Shown: in pieces, positions 27,250 to 36,397 of the stretch
How positions within the stretch are numbered: the first letter of the stretch is position 1
How the letters are laid out: the number at the start of each line of letters is the position of its first letter
Assembly: GCF_014204945.1 (NCBI RefSeq)
Contig: NZ_JACHMN010000001.1
Coordinates: 620,001 to 684,000, forward strand
Direction of reading: 5' to 3'
Source of the DNA: Allocatelliglobosispora scoriae
Lineage (GTDB): Bacteria; Actinomycetota; Actinomycetes; Mycobacteriales; Micromonosporaceae
Length of the DNA: 64,000 nucleotides
Translations under genes and position numbers: made by a program
Notes under the pieces: model-generated
Told to the model about the DNA's origin: nothing
Databases searched by the model: none
The model's input: only the letters and a program-made list of their open reading frames with translations

Positions 27250-28118
27250 TGACCGTGGGTTGCGTCGTTCCGGTCTGCACCGTTGCCCAGTGGCAGCTCG
27301 ACGAGACCTGCCACCAGCTCGCCGATCACGTCGGCCGCTTCGTCGTGGTGCAGAACGACGATCCGCCGGTGCCGTCGCTGACCGCGCCGGGCCCCGACAC
27401 CACCCTGCTCCGACTGGCGGGCCGCGCCGGCAAGGCGGAGGCATACCGGCAGGGCCTCGCCGAGCTGCTGCGCGATCCCGAGATCTCCATCGTCGCCCAG
27501 GTCGACGGCGATCTCGACCTGCCGCTGCACTACCTGCCGGACCTGATCTCACAGGTGCGGTCGGCGAGCGGCCCGGAGATGGCGATAGCCAACCGGTACG
27601 CGGCTGAGGGCAGCCGCCACGACGATCACCGCGTCACCGTGACCGACGGCCTCGCCGGTGTCGTCCGCGCCGCCACCGGCTACCAGCTCGTCGACGTGCA
27701 GGCCGGCATGCGCGTCTACCGGCGCGGGCTCGCCGAGACGTTCGCCCGCGAGTCGACCAGCTTTGGCTACGGGCTGGAGTTGGAGCAGCTCTTCCTCGCC
27801 GCCCGGGAGCGCGCGACGGTGGTCGAGGTCCCGGCCGCCTACCGGACCCAGGCGACCAGCACCGCAGCGGAGAAGATCGAGGACAACTTCGCGGTGATCT
27901 TCACTTATCTCGGCGTCCACCTGCCGTCCGCCCAGCGGATCGCGCTGCACCAGATCATGGCCGGGATCAAACGGCGGCAGAGCTTCGACCTCGACGCGAC
28001 GGTCTTCGGCCTCAGCGGAACCCTGCGCTACACCTTCGTGGGGCGTGCCGAGGACGACGAGGACTCCTACCGGGTGCTGCACGTCGACGCCCAGCGCGGT
28101 GCCGGGGCCACGCGGTAG
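27249..28118 (+). CDS. Family 2 glycosyltransferase-like protein
   Basis: The 289-residue GT-A fold protein begins GCVVPVCTV. It carries the nucleotide-sugar acidic motif VAQVDGDLDLPLHYLPDLI at about residues 80-98 and the acceptor-side segment SFGYGLELEQLFLAARERA. No membrane helix is evident, so it is probably cytoplasmic or peripheral. Its ATG overlaps the stop of the prenyl synthase fusion (TGATG). It was therefore likely selected to be made with it and may glycosylate the isoprenoid product or a polyprenyl carrier. The C-terminus (AQRIALHQIMAGIKRRQSFDL...) is not recognised. Confidence 0.78.
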   Translation: MTVGCVVPVCTVAQWQLDETCHQLADHVGRFVVVQNDDPPVPSLTAPGPDTTLLRLAGRAGKAEAYRQGLAELLRDPEISIVAQVDGDLDLPLHYLPDLISQVRSASGPEMAIANRYAAEGSRHDDHRVTVTDGLAGVVRAATGYQLVDVQAGMRVYRRGLAETFARESTSFGYGLELEQLFLAARERATVVEVPAAYRTQATSTAAEKIEDNFAVIFTYLGVHLPSAQRIALHQIMAGIKRRQSFDLDATVFGLSGTLRYTFVGRAEDDEDSYRVLHVDAQRGAGATR

Positions 28119-28330
28119 ACGGAGAAGACGAAGTCCGCGCAGACCAGCTGGCACGCGGTGCACCGGGTGCGGCCTCCAGACCGTGATAGGCGCCTATACA
28201 TCAGGAATCCTTCCCGACGGGAGCGCTGGATATCATCCGGCCCCGTGCATCGGCCCGCCACTTCGCGTCGGTCGGCATCGAGCGGGGCGACGCCATCTTC
28301 GGGACTTCACCGCGTGATCGCAATAGTGCG

Positions 28331-28422
28331 TTCCGCTGGACGGAACACCGCCCGGCACGGTCTGGCTGCGCTCCGTTGCCGACAGGCTGCGCTGCCGTCC
28401 ATCGGTATTCCGCCAGACGGAA
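28331..28422. promoter_or_regulatory. Two TTCCG-N5-CGGAA inverted repeats in a 347-base non-coding region
   Basis: The gap 28119-28465 holds no gene. It contains TTCCG-CTGGA-CGGAA (28331-28345) and TTCCG-CCAGA-CGGAA (28408-28422), with centres 77 bp apart, upstream of the broken secreted-protein gene. They match the site at 24378-24392. Confidence 0.5.
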
Positions 28423-28465
28423 CCCTTCGTTGTGCGACAGCCAGGCATGATCTAACACTGCGGAG

Positions 28466-29007
28466 ATGAACCGTTCACGTCCTCTCCTCGCCGTCGCACT
28501 GGCCCTTTCTGCCGTTGCGGGGACGGCCGTGTCCGCCGCATCGCCGGCTGCCGCCAGCCTGGGCAGGTCACCTGCACCGGCAGCAACTACACCACCTTCT
28601 CGCCCAGGATCACCCACCAGACCGGCACGGTCACCATCAACTCGGCTGACGCTGCCACCATGTGCGCCAGCCTGACCCACCCCGCTCTGACCTCGTTCAC
28701 CCCGCCGCTGACCGGGACCGCGCCAGTGTCCTGCGACGGCATCCTGCAGAACAGCAGCGGCCTGCGGCCCCTGATCTGGAACGGTGTGCCGTCGATGACG
28801 AGCCAGTGGTCCTTCACCGCCTCGGCGACCACTGTCAACGGCACCCACATCCACACCGCGCAGGGCCCCATCACCAGCGGCGTCCTGTCCGGCGCCACCG
28901 TCGTCAAGCAGCAGGCCATCCCCAACACCGACCTGGCAGCCTGCGACTCCGCGGGCGGCCTGCTCGTCAGCAGCGGGCCGACCATCTGGGTCATCACCCA
29001 GACCTGA
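28466..29007 (+). pseudogene. Secreted hypothetical protein with a one-base frameshift after the signal peptide
   Basis: ATG 28466 opens a good signal peptide (MNRSRPLLAVALALSAVAGTAV, AAA region). The expected mature part (QVTCTGSNYTTFSPR ... PTIWVITQT) lies in another frame ending at TGA 29007. Adding one G to the run 28561-28563 would join them into about 180 residues. The mature part has three cysteines and no recognised family; it resembles small secreted beta-rich actinomycete proteins. Either the gene is broken or the base is an assembly error. Two TTCCG-N5-CGGAA sites lie upstream. Confidence 0.7.
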
Positions 29008-29093
29008 GAACGGCATCACGCCGCGGGAGAACCCATGAAACACCCCCTGACACTTCGCAGCGCGACGCCCTCGCCTACTGGACACCTGACCGA

Positions 29094-29894
29094 ATGCGCC
29101 GATCCCGGCCGCTGAACATCACGCGCACCTCATCGCCCGATGGCGGGCAGGACGCCGGTACCCCCAGAACCATCGCCCCGCGCGCCGCCGTGCCGCAACT
29201 GCTGCCGTCGCCGGGCCTGCCCTGGACCAGCGCCGGAATCGCCACGAAAACGACCGGCAAGGTCTTCTTCAAGTTCGGGTCCTCCGACTACACCTGCTCC
29301 GCCGCAGCCGTCACCAGCGCGAACAAAAGCACCGTCATGACCGCCGGACACTGCATCCTGGAACACCCGATGTTCGGCACCGCCCGGTACGCCGCCAACT
29401 GGATATTCGCTCCCGCCTACGCCAACGGCTCCCAGCCGTACGGCGCCTGGACCGCCAGCATTCTCAAGGTTTCACCGCAATGGCTGGCCGGCGATGACTT
29501 CAACTACGACTTCGGCGCCGCCGTGGTCTCCACACTCGGCGGCACATCCCTCCAGGACACCGTGGGCGCACAAGGCATCGCCTTCAGCCAGCCACGGCCG
29601 ATCGCCGCGTACGTGTTCGGCTACCCGTCCAACTTCTCCGGCGGGCAAAGCCTCACCTACTGCAGCGGCCCCACCGTGCCCGACGTCACCGGCCGGGCCA
29701 ACGCCGTGGGAATGCTGTGCAGCATGAGCAACGGCTCCAGCGGAGGCCCGTGGCTCTACCAGTTCAGCGAAGCCACCGGCGCCGGATACCTCAACTCCGT
29801 CACCTCCTTCAAGTACGCCTTCGGACTCACACTCTTCGGCTCCTACTTCGGCACCGCCGCAGAAACGTTCTACGACTCCGTCCAAGCGCTCTAG
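29094..29894 (+). pseudogene. Trypsin/V8-like serine protease lacking its signal peptide
   Basis: The frame encodes a chymotrypsin-fold protease with a complete triad: MTAGHC (His), FNYDFGAAVV (Asp) and SNGSSGGPW (Ser). The pro-region DALAYWTPDRM, typical of secreted actinomycete glutamyl-endopeptidase-like proteases, is present at 29066-29097. No signal peptide lies in this frame. The upstream ATG 29035 (MKHPLTLRS) is in a different frame and stops at once. The 5' end seems deleted, so the enzyme would remain in the cytoplasm if made. It converges on the vWD gene, with a terminator between them. Confidence 0.65.
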
Positions 29895-29911
29895 AACATG
29901 CGGATCGAAAC

Positions 29912-29953
29912 AGTTCCGGGGACGACCCGCCTCAGCGGACCGTCCCCGGAACT
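29912..29953. terminator. Bidirectional hairpin terminator
   Basis: AGTTCCGGGGACG (29912-29924) pairs perfectly with 29941-29953 across a 16-base loop, between two convergent genes. Confidence 0.75.
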
Positions 29954-29967
29954 TCGTGGCTACGCGG

Positions 29968-31818
29968 TCAGGATTGCGATCCTGGCCGGTTGCCGTTGAC
30001 CAGCGGCGGCTCCATCTTGACGAAGGCCGCTGCGGCCTCCGGGCCGATCACCGCTGCGTCCAGGGCGCAGGTGTCGAGCCAGACCTGCTTCACCCCGGCC
30101 TGGCGGCAGGCGTTCTCCGCCTGGGTGCGGACCGTCGGGTTGAGATTGCTGGAGAAGAACGGCGCCGACGGGTTGCCCGACGCGACCGTGTTGCACTGGT
30201 TCAGCAGCGACGTGGCCGGGCTGACCCGCCAGCTGGCGCCGAACTTGTTGTAGAGGTCGCTGAACGAGAGCGGGACGGTGTACTTGGTCCCGTCCTTGGC
30301 TTCGAGCTGGTTGGGGTTGTTGGCGGGGTTGCCCAGCAGTCCCCGCACCGTCACCGGGAAGGTTCCGAGGCCGACGTCGAGGTTGTTGTAGCCGCTGTTC
30401 GCGGTGACCTTGACGCTGTTGCCGGAGTTGTCCCGGATGACGTAGACGTTGCTGCTGGTGCGGTGGATGGTCACGCCGGCCGGGATCCACAGCGTCCCGC
30501 CGGGGGCGACACTCGCCGTGGTTCCGTTGACGACCAGGCGGGTCCCGTCGCAGACCGCGACCTTGGTGCTGCCCATGCGGGTCGCGATCGACCGGTTGAG
30601 GGACGTGTTCGGCCAGGTCGGGGCGCCGGAGACCTTGCGGCTCTGCACCTCGAAGTTGGTGCCCACCTGGGCCTCGACGAAGTCGCCGGTGGCCTGGAAG
30701 TCATAGAGCAGGCCGCCGAAGGTGACCTGGTGCGTGTCGCCCCAGGTGTTCGCCGCGTCGCAGTTGGCCGCAGCTCCGCCGGGCAGGTTCTCCAGGAAGA
30801 CGAGGTTCGGCCCTGCTGGGGTTCCCGGGGTCGACGGCGGCTGAGGCAGGCCGAAGTTGAGGTTGTTGGTCTCAGCCGTGAAGCCGATCGCCTGGCAGAT
30901 CGGCGCCGGCATGGCGCCGTAGTTGATCCGGGTGCGGACGTGGGCCGACGCGGTGGCGTTGAAGGTGGCCATACCGCCGCCGCCGTAGCCGAAGACGTTG
31001 AACTCAGCCATGATCCAGTTGCCGGTGGCGTCGACGATGTTGGTGTCCGCCGTGGCGTAGACGCTGGCGCCGATCTTCATCGTCGCGAGGTCCACGGCTC
31101 CGGTCACGTCGCCGGTCAGCTCGAAGCTCGAGATCAGGGTGATCGGCGTGTTGCCCGCGACCACCGCGGCCGGGCTGTTCTTGCTGCAGTAGGTGTCCCC
31201 GAGGATGATCGTCGACGTCCAGCCGGCCGGGCACGGGTTGTTGTAGACGAGCAGCCAGTACTGGATGTAGAGCGCGCCGTTGCTGCCGTCGTTGGCGAAG
31301 ATGAACTGCTGCCAGCCCGTGCACAGCGCGGGGATCGCCGCGCCGGCGCAGGCGGGGGTCGGGAAGAAGTTCGTGTTGAGCTGCAGCGTGTAGGCATTCG
31401 CCACCGGCGGCCCGACGTTGTTGATGGGCGAGCTCACACTCGACAGGCCGGTGACGTTCTCAAACGTGCCGAACGCCTGGCTGATGGGCCCGCCGGGAGT
31501 CTGCGTGACGATGTGGTTGCCGTTGCCGACGATGGTGGGGATCGGTCCCGGCACCTTCGGGATCATCGGGATCGACGGCGCCTCGGCACACGCGCTGCCC
31601 CGCCACGCCAGCCGGGGGTAGTCGGCGGTGAAGCACCCCTTCGCCTCGGGGAGCGGCACCTTCGAAATCTTCATGTGCCAGGACTGGAGCGTCTGCTCCG
31701 TGGGCGCGGGTCCGCTCGCGGCCAGGCCGGCGGGCCCGCCCACCGACAACAGGAGCGCCAGGATCGCGGCACCCGCCAACCTGTGCCTCGCTCCGCGGGA
31801 TCGCGGCAATAGCCTCAT
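29968..31818 (-). CDS. Secreted von Willebrand factor type D-like domain protein
   Basis: The 616-residue protein starts at ATG 31818 after AGGAAGGAACG. It has a signal peptide (MRLLPRSRGARHRLAGAAILALLLSVGG...). A large cysteine-containing N-terminal region (about 40-340) has no clear family. A vWD-like segment begins near residue 355 (WGDTHQVTFGGLLYDFQATGDFVEAQ ... VQSRKV) with GLLGNPANNPNQLEAKDG near 480. vWD domains in bacteria are secreted and adhesive. It lies downstream of a 578-base region without genes. Confidence 0.78.
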   Translation of the reverse strand: MRLLPRSRGARHRLAGAAILALLLSVGGPAGLAASGPAPTEQTLQSWHMKISKVPLPEAKGCFTADYPRLAWRGSACAEAPSIPMIPKVPGPIPTIVGNGNHIVTQTPGGPISQAFGTFENVTGLSSVSSPINNVGPPVANAYTLQLNTNFFPTPACAGAAIPALCTGWQQFIFANDGSNGALYIQYWLLVYNNPCPAGWTSTIILGDTYCSKNSPAAVVAGNTPITLISSFELTGDVTGAVDLATMKIGASVYATADTNIVDATGNWIMAEFNVFGYGGGGMATFNATASAHVRTRINYGAMPAPICQAIGFTAETNNLNFGLPQPPSTPGTPAGPNLVFLENLPGGAAANCDAANTWGDTHQVTFGGLLYDFQATGDFVEAQVGTNFEVQSRKVSGAPTWPNTSLNRSIATRMGSTKVAVCDGTRLVVNGTTASVAPGGTLWIPAGVTIHRTSSNVYVIRDNSGNSVKVTANSGYNNLDVGLGTFPVTVRGLLGNPANNPNQLEAKDGTKYTVPLSFSDLYNKFGASWRVSPATSLLNQCNTVASGNPSAPFFSSNLNPTVRTQAENACRQAGVKQVWLDTCALDAAVIGPEAAAAFVKMEPPLVNGNRPGSQS

Positions 31819-32396
31819 GGTCGTTCCTTCCTCTGGGTGATATATAAATCGACAAATGTCGATGCAATAAGGCGAGATGCGGGCGCTCGAACGACACACG
31901 GAAACGGGAGCCGAGCCCGACGGGACCGCGCTTGTCGCAGCGGCATCCGGGCGAGCGGGAGCTGAGGATGGTTAGTGCCGAAGACTCCGACGAGGCGGCG
32001 GCAGCCACCGCGGGATGCCGAGACTCGCAGCCTTACCCAGGAGAGCACATGTCGTGAACGACGACCTCGACCCGCCCCAACCCATTGACTTCCTCCCGAT
32101 AGAGGAACATGAGCACGAATGATGCTGTTCGATCTCCGTGGCCGTGCCTCGGTCAACCCATCGAACGAGTCCGCGGCGGGCGGCGAATCGGGATGGAACC
32201 GAGCAGATCAGCACTAGACATTGAGATCTGTGAACATGTTAACCGGATGTACTTATTTCGCCAAGCATCTCCCGTGCCACTTTGGCGAAGCAGCCACGGC
32301 AACGATCAGGAATTAAGAAGCAACACCCCGGTCCCGGGCCGTAGGTTGGCATCAGAGGGGGATCCACCCCCGTGACCAGCGAGAAGAGGAACAGCC
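31819..32396. other. Non-coding region without recognisable genes
   Basis: Nothing here has coding support. The first 40 bases (TGATATATAAATCGACAAATG) are AT-rich and probably hold the vWD promoter. The part from about 32215 to 32330 is also unusually AT-rich for this genome. Two very short frames (31971-32056 and 32054-32122) are not supported. The 3' end carries the promoter and ribosome site of the VOC gene. Confidence 0.5.
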
Positions 32397-32735
32397 ATGA
32401 CCGGCTCCGCACAAACGATCATCGTCCCGGTGAGCGACCTCGACAAGGCCAAGGCGGTGTACGCCGCACTCCTGGGCGTCACCCCCGTGGTGGACGAGCC
32501 CTACTACGTCCAGTACGAGCTCGACGGCCAGCGGATCGGCCTGGACCCCAACGGACACAAGAAGGGCATGACCGGCACCGTCCCCTACTGGGAGGTCACG
32601 GACGTGAAGGCGGCGATCGCCAGCCTGGTCGAGGCGGGGGCCGAGGTACTCCAGGACGCCACCGACGTCGGCGGCGGCATGCTGGTGGCGATGGTGAAGG
32701 ACGCCGACGGCAACATCATCGGCATCAGCCAGTAG
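32397..32735 (+). CDS. VOC (glyoxalase/bleomycin-resistance fold) family protein
   Basis: The 112-residue protein has two beta-alpha-beta-beta-beta modules: IIVPVSDLDKAKAVYAALLGVTPVVDEPYYVQYEL and YWEVTDVKAAIASLVEAGAEVLQDATDVGGGMLVAMVKDADGNIIGI. It matches the short glyoxalase-like proteins. The usual glutamate metal ligand near the C-terminus (NxxE) is replaced by NIIGI, so metal binding is uncertain. GAGAAGAGGA lies upstream of the ATG. Its role may be ligand binding or a small detoxification reaction. Confidence 0.82.
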   Translation: MTGSAQTIIVPVSDLDKAKAVYAALLGVTPVVDEPYYVQYELDGQRIGLDPNGHKKGMTGTVPYWEVTDVKAAIASLVEAGAEVLQDATDVGGGMLVAMVKDADGNIIGISQ

Positions 32736-32807
32736 CAGCCCCGCGCCCCCGCCGGACGGTGACCCGACCCGCCCGGCGGGGCGGATCCAAGCGGAACACT
32801 TACGGTA

Positions 32808-32823
32808 ACAAGTGCTTGCTTGT
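32808..32823. promoter_or_regulatory. Orphan TetR-type operator-like palindrome
   Basis: ACAAG-TGCTTG-CTTGT lies right before the decayed gene fragment, and no TetR gene is adjacent. It may be a relic of a lost regulator-gene pair. Confidence 0.35.
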
Positions 32824-33096
32824 GTCATTCTGTTGACACGGCCGCGGACAGCCTGCGGCCGCTGTTCGCTCCCGGCGCCGCGTCGGTCGGGACTCGGCGA
32901 CGCGCACCGGTGGACAGACCGCCATCTCGCCGACCAGTACATCGCCGCAATCGCCAAGGTCAGCTCCACATCACCGGTACGCCTCACCGAACACGACAGC
33001 TACCAATGGGCGCCCCTCGACGGCGAGGTACCCGTCACTGACGCCGTGTCTGCCCTACTCGACACGTACAAGCAACGGCGAACACCAGTTCTCTGA
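32812..33096 (+). pseudogene. Nudix-hydrolase C-terminal fragment
   Basis: The last about 55 codons (LADQYIAAIAKV, TEHDSYQWAPLDGE, VTDAVSALLDTY) look like the C-terminal part of a Nudix hydrolase, with the EH..W segment. The Nudix box itself is absent and the upstream reading frame is unrelated. It is interpreted as a truncated remnant. The identity is moderate confidence because only the tail is present. Confidence 0.4.
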
Positions 33097-33143
33097 CAAC
33101 GGGGCCACTCACCGGTGGAGGACACCTGCGCTCATCGCCTTCG

Positions 33144-33368
33144 ATGACCAAGCCAGCGCAGGCACGACGGCCCGAGAACACCGCCATCACCCGCGCCCTG
33201 GAGATCGCCGCCGACCTGTAATACCTCGATCACCACGTAATCGGACCGGCGTCCTCCAGGGACCTGTTGCAGCGGGCCGCCAGTCGACTCGAACCTGAAC
33301 CTGCGGATGAAGAGGCCGCGAGCATGTTCGCAGTGATCCACTACGCTGGCCGGAGCCATCCCCCGTGA
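33144..33368 (+). pseudogene. Small hypothetical gene with an in-frame stop
   Basis: From ATG 33144 a 74-codon frame is interrupted by TAA at 33219-33221 (after ALEIAADL). Otherwise it reads on as YLDHHVIGPASSRDLLQRAASRLEP to TGA 33366-33368. Restoring the stop to CAA (Gln) would give a continuous small helical protein. Its end is close to the next gene (13 bases), consistent with a former operon. No family was recognised. Confidence 0.4.
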
Positions 33369-33381
33369 ACGAAGGACGCAC

Positions 33382-34036
33382 ATGGCCCGCCCCTACACTC
33401 CCGGACCGAAGCAGTTCGTCTTCGCCGCCGGCGACGGTGATGATCAACACGTGTCCGTGAGCGACCCCCAGGAAGCCTACGTGGCGTTCTCTGCGTTCTT
33501 CCGGGGTCGAGAGTCCGACACCTACACCGTCAAGGACGAACCGGCGGGGGCAAACTTTGGTGCTCATGCCCCGTCTGGGGGTGATCTCCCGGATCAAGGG
33601 TGCGGACCAACCCCGGTCGGAGCACCTCCAGGTCGACAGGCCCAACCGCTACCTTCCGAGCGCGATGCTGTTCTTCGAGAACGGATACGCCAGCCTGGAC
33701 CGCTTCGGCCAGTGGTACTCCGACCTCACCGACCTCGACGCGTCACCGGAGATCCGCGGCGCCGCCCGCGCCGCCACGATCACGACGGAAGCGGCGGCGA
33801 TCGCAGAAGTCGGTCGGATCTGGGCGGATTCGGGCCACGTCGACCCGAGCGACCAGTACTACGTCTTCTTCGGCTCGCATGATGCCGACGATGACCGGGC
33901 CGAACGAGCCGAACTGCTCCAGCTGATCGGATTCCTCGATCTCCAACGAGTAGACGCCCCGGCCGGGGCCGCCGGGGGCGAAGTCTGGGTGCGCACCGAC
34001 CCGCGCCTCGACGCCGAATCTGCACGGTGGTCGTAA
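33382..34036 (+). pseudogene. Hypothetical protein with a G-run frameshift
   Basis: The N-terminal half (MARPYTPGPKQFVFAAGDGD ... SESDTYTVKDEPAG) is in one frame. The rest (VLMPRLGVISRIKGADQPR ... GEVWVRTDPRLDAE) is in the next frame. Removing one G from GGGGG at 33546-33550 gives one continuous protein of about 217 residues. No known domain is visible. It precedes the similarly unknown 413-residue protein by 34 bases on the same strand, so the two may have formed an operon. Confidence 0.6.
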
Positions 34037-34070
34037 TGCCCGCCGCGACCGTCCTGGGGAGGACTGAGTC

Positions 34071-35312
34071 ATGAAAGACATCGTTTTCACGCGCAGGAGC
34101 GGCTGGATCCCGAACGTGATCCGCGAGGACGGGCAGCTCAAGCTGATGCTCGGCGCCGGGGCCGACGCCAACCACGATCCGCGCACGTTCACGTTCCCGA
34201 TCGAGGAGTCCCACCTCGCGGTGATCCGGGAGGACCTGGCCAGGCACCTGCTGCTGTGGAGCGCGGTCCTTCCGCTGTGCGACGCCGCCGGGACCCGGGG
34301 CGAGCTCGACGAGAGTGCCGCCGTCGCGCTCCTGGACCCGATTCTGCTCGCGGCGCCGGCGGAGGTCGACGCGCTCTTCCAGCGCGTCCGGTGGTACGAG
34401 GCCCGGCTCATCGCCCATGGTGCCGACATCGACCTGCTCGAGCGCGGTCAGGTCTACGCGGCGATGCACGCGGCGACAGAGCAGGCGAACGACAAGCGGG
34501 CCCAGGAATATCACGTGACCCGCCGTCGCGCCGAGCGCGGAGTGGTCCTCGGCCCGCTCGACACCGGGATCCTGAGGTACACGGGCCAGTATCTGCACGG
34601 CTCGACGATTCCGCGGCGGCTGCCCGATGCCGTCGATCCCGAGCTGCTGCCCCGGGTCATGGAGGTGATCGCCACCGCGGAGCAGGCGTGCGCCGGGATG
34701 CGCATCGGCCTCGATCCGCGGCGGGGGAAACGGGGCACGGACAAGCGTGACTGGGATCGGATGGCGGCGGCGGTCGACGCGGCCGTGCGCGCCGCACACC
34801 CCGAACTCGTCGAAGACGCCGTGCGTACGGTGAGCTTCCTGATGTGCTCGGAGGCCGCGAGCCGTGCCAGGAACACACCGGTGGAGGACGACGACGACCT
34901 CGGCGGGCCCGCGGGAAAGACGGCCCTGTCGTTCACCGATGACAAGGACGGCGAGAAGAAGTGGCTGCGGGACGGTTCGCGCACCGCCTCCGCCGAGTTC
35001 TGGGAGTTCGTCGCCGATCGCTACGCCGGGAACAACGAAGTCTTCACCATCGAGGACGAGGAGATGGGCGAGGGGATTCAGCTGCACCTCTACGCGGACT
35101 CCATCGCCCGGATCACGACGGTGCGACCCGGGGAAGCCGGGTCGGAGCCGGAGTACCGGGTCGAGTACAGCCTGGTCGACGGGATCGGCGACTACCGGAA
35201 GCTGGTGAGTGCCTTCGTCAGCGGCGGCTGCGCCGCACTCGAACAGCATGGTCCGTGGATGTCGGACCACGCCGAGTTCGAGCGCGCACGTCGGCAGCGC
35301 AACGCCGGATAG
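34071..35312 (+). CDS. Uncharacterised 413-residue cytoplasmic protein
   Basis: The protein is acidic and mostly helical, with no signal or membrane segment and no recognised catalytic motif. It starts MKDIVFTRRSGWIPNVIREDGQLKLMLG. It contains a DDDDLGG acidic cluster near residue 280 and ends with a beta-rich region (IQLHLYADSIARITTVRP). It follows the frameshifted hypothetical gene. A hairpin terminator follows the stop. The codon use is normal for the genome, so it is a real gene, but its function is unknown. Confidence 0.75.
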   Translation: MKDIVFTRRSGWIPNVIREDGQLKLMLGAGADANHDPRTFTFPIEESHLAVIREDLARHLLLWSAVLPLCDAAGTRGELDESAAVALLDPILLAAPAEVDALFQRVRWYEARLIAHGADIDLLERGQVYAAMHAATEQANDKRAQEYHVTRRRAERGVVLGPLDTGILRYTGQYLHGSTIPRRLPDAVDPELLPRVMEVIATAEQACAGMRIGLDPRRGKRGTDKRDWDRMAAAVDAAVRAAHPELVEDAVRTVSFLMCSEAASRARNTPVEDDDDLGGPAGKTALSFTDDKDGEKKWLRDGSRTASAEFWEFVADRYAGNNEVFTIEDEEMGEGIQLHLYADSIARITTVRPGEAGSEPEYRVEYSLVDGIGDYRKLVSAFVSGGCAALEQHGPWMSDHAEFERARRQRNAG

Positions 35313-35315
35313 GGT

Positions 35316-35351
35316 GTCGGGGCGGCTCCGTGTGTCTGGAACCGCCCCGAC
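35316..35351. terminator. Hairpin terminator between convergent genes
   Basis: GTCGGGGCGG pairs with CCGCCCCGAC (10 bp) around a 16-base partly paired loop, immediately after the stop codon at 35312. Confidence 0.75.
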
Positions 35352-35401
35352 CCACCGCAGCCACATGACGCCGCCACGCCCCGGCTACCAGCGCATAAGC
35401 G

Positions 35402-36379
35402 CTACCTGACGCTGGAGTCCCGGGCGGCCTCCCGCTGGTTCAGCCACTTCAGGATCGCCTGGTTGGTTTCTTCCGGCAGCTCCTGCTGGATCCAGTGACC
35501 GCAGTCCAGGCTGACCACTTCCACAGCGGGCACGAACTCCGCCAGCCGCTCGGACTTCTGGATCACATCCCGGTCGCCATAGATCATGAGCGTGTGCTGC
35601 CGGATGATCGGGTCCACGTCGGCCAGCAGGTGCCAGTTGCGGTCGAGGTTGCGGTACCAGTTCACACTGCCGGTGAATCCTGTCGATTCGAAGGCGGCGA
35701 CGAAGACGGCCAGTTCGCCGTCGCTCATGACGGGCTCGCCCAGCGGCGCCTCCGCCCTGGCGAGATCGATCAGCGCCATACCCGGCTGGGGCGGCCTGGG
35801 CGGCTCGTTCTTGCGGTACAGGTTGCGGAGGAACCGGCGAGTGTTCGCGTCGAACACGGCGTCCGCGACGCCGGGCTGCCGATTGAAGTGGACGAAGTAG
35901 AAGTCGCCGCCGAGCACCTCTTCCATGAACTCGATCCAGGGCCTGTCCCCGCGCTCCTGATACGGCAGGCTCAGGTTGATCACGTTGTTCACCCGGTCCG
36001 GATGCAGCAGGGTCAGTCCCCAGACGACCATGGCACCCCAGTCATGACCGACGAAGGTGGCGTCCTCGTACCCGTAGTGATCGAGAAGTGCGACGAGATC
36101 ACCCGTCAGGTGCTCGATGTCGTACTCCGCCACATCGGCCGGGCGGGATGAGCGGCCGTATCCCCGCTGGTTCGGGACGATGACGTGGTAGCCCGCTGCG
36201 GCGAGGGCGGGCATCTGATGGCGCCACGAGAAGGCGTGCTCCGGCCAGCCATGACACAGGACGATGGGCTTCCCCGCATTTTCTCGGCCGGCTTCGAAGA
36301 CCTCCAGCTCCACGCCGTTGACCGAGATAAGGGTGGGCTGAGGAAAGTCGTCAGGATTGAACGTTGTCGGTGAGGTCAT
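35402..36379 (-). CDS. Alpha/beta hydrolase, epoxide-hydrolase-like
   Basis: The 325-residue alpha/beta hydrolase has the oxyanion motif LCHGWPE (about 41-47), the nucleophile in VGHDWGAM (Asp113) and the catalytic histidine in DCGHW (about 295). The Asp nucleophile within GHDWG, rather than Ser, and NWYRNLDRNW in the lid fit soluble epoxide hydrolases or haloalkane-dehalogenase relatives. ATG 36379 lies after AGGATGGCGG; 10 additional codons upstream are not supported. It is divergent from a WYL regulator across a perfect palindrome, so expression is probably controlled by that regulator. Confidence 0.88.
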   Translation of the reverse strand: MTSPTTFNPDDFPQPTLISVNGVELEVFEAGRENAGKPIVLCHGWPEHAFSWRHQMPALAAAGYHVIVPNQRGYGRSSRPADVAEYDIEHLTGDLVALLDHYGYEDATFVGHDWGAMVVWGLTLLHPDRVNNVINLSLPYQERGDRPWIEFMEEVLGGDFYFVHFNRQPGVADAVFDANTRRFLRNLYRKNEPPRPPQPGMALIDLARAEAPLGEPVMSDGELAVFVAAFESTGFTGSVNWYRNLDRNWHLLADVDPIIRQHTLMIYGDRDVIQKSERLAEFVPAVEVVSLDCGHWIQQELPEETNQAILKWLNQREAARDSSVR

Positions 36380-36397
36380 GCCGCCATCCTGCCGACC

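Noticed and set aside
32054-32122. A 22-codon frame with an acidic tail (GTG start)
   Set aside because: Too short, without a clear ribosome site or homologue; the region is treated as non-coding.
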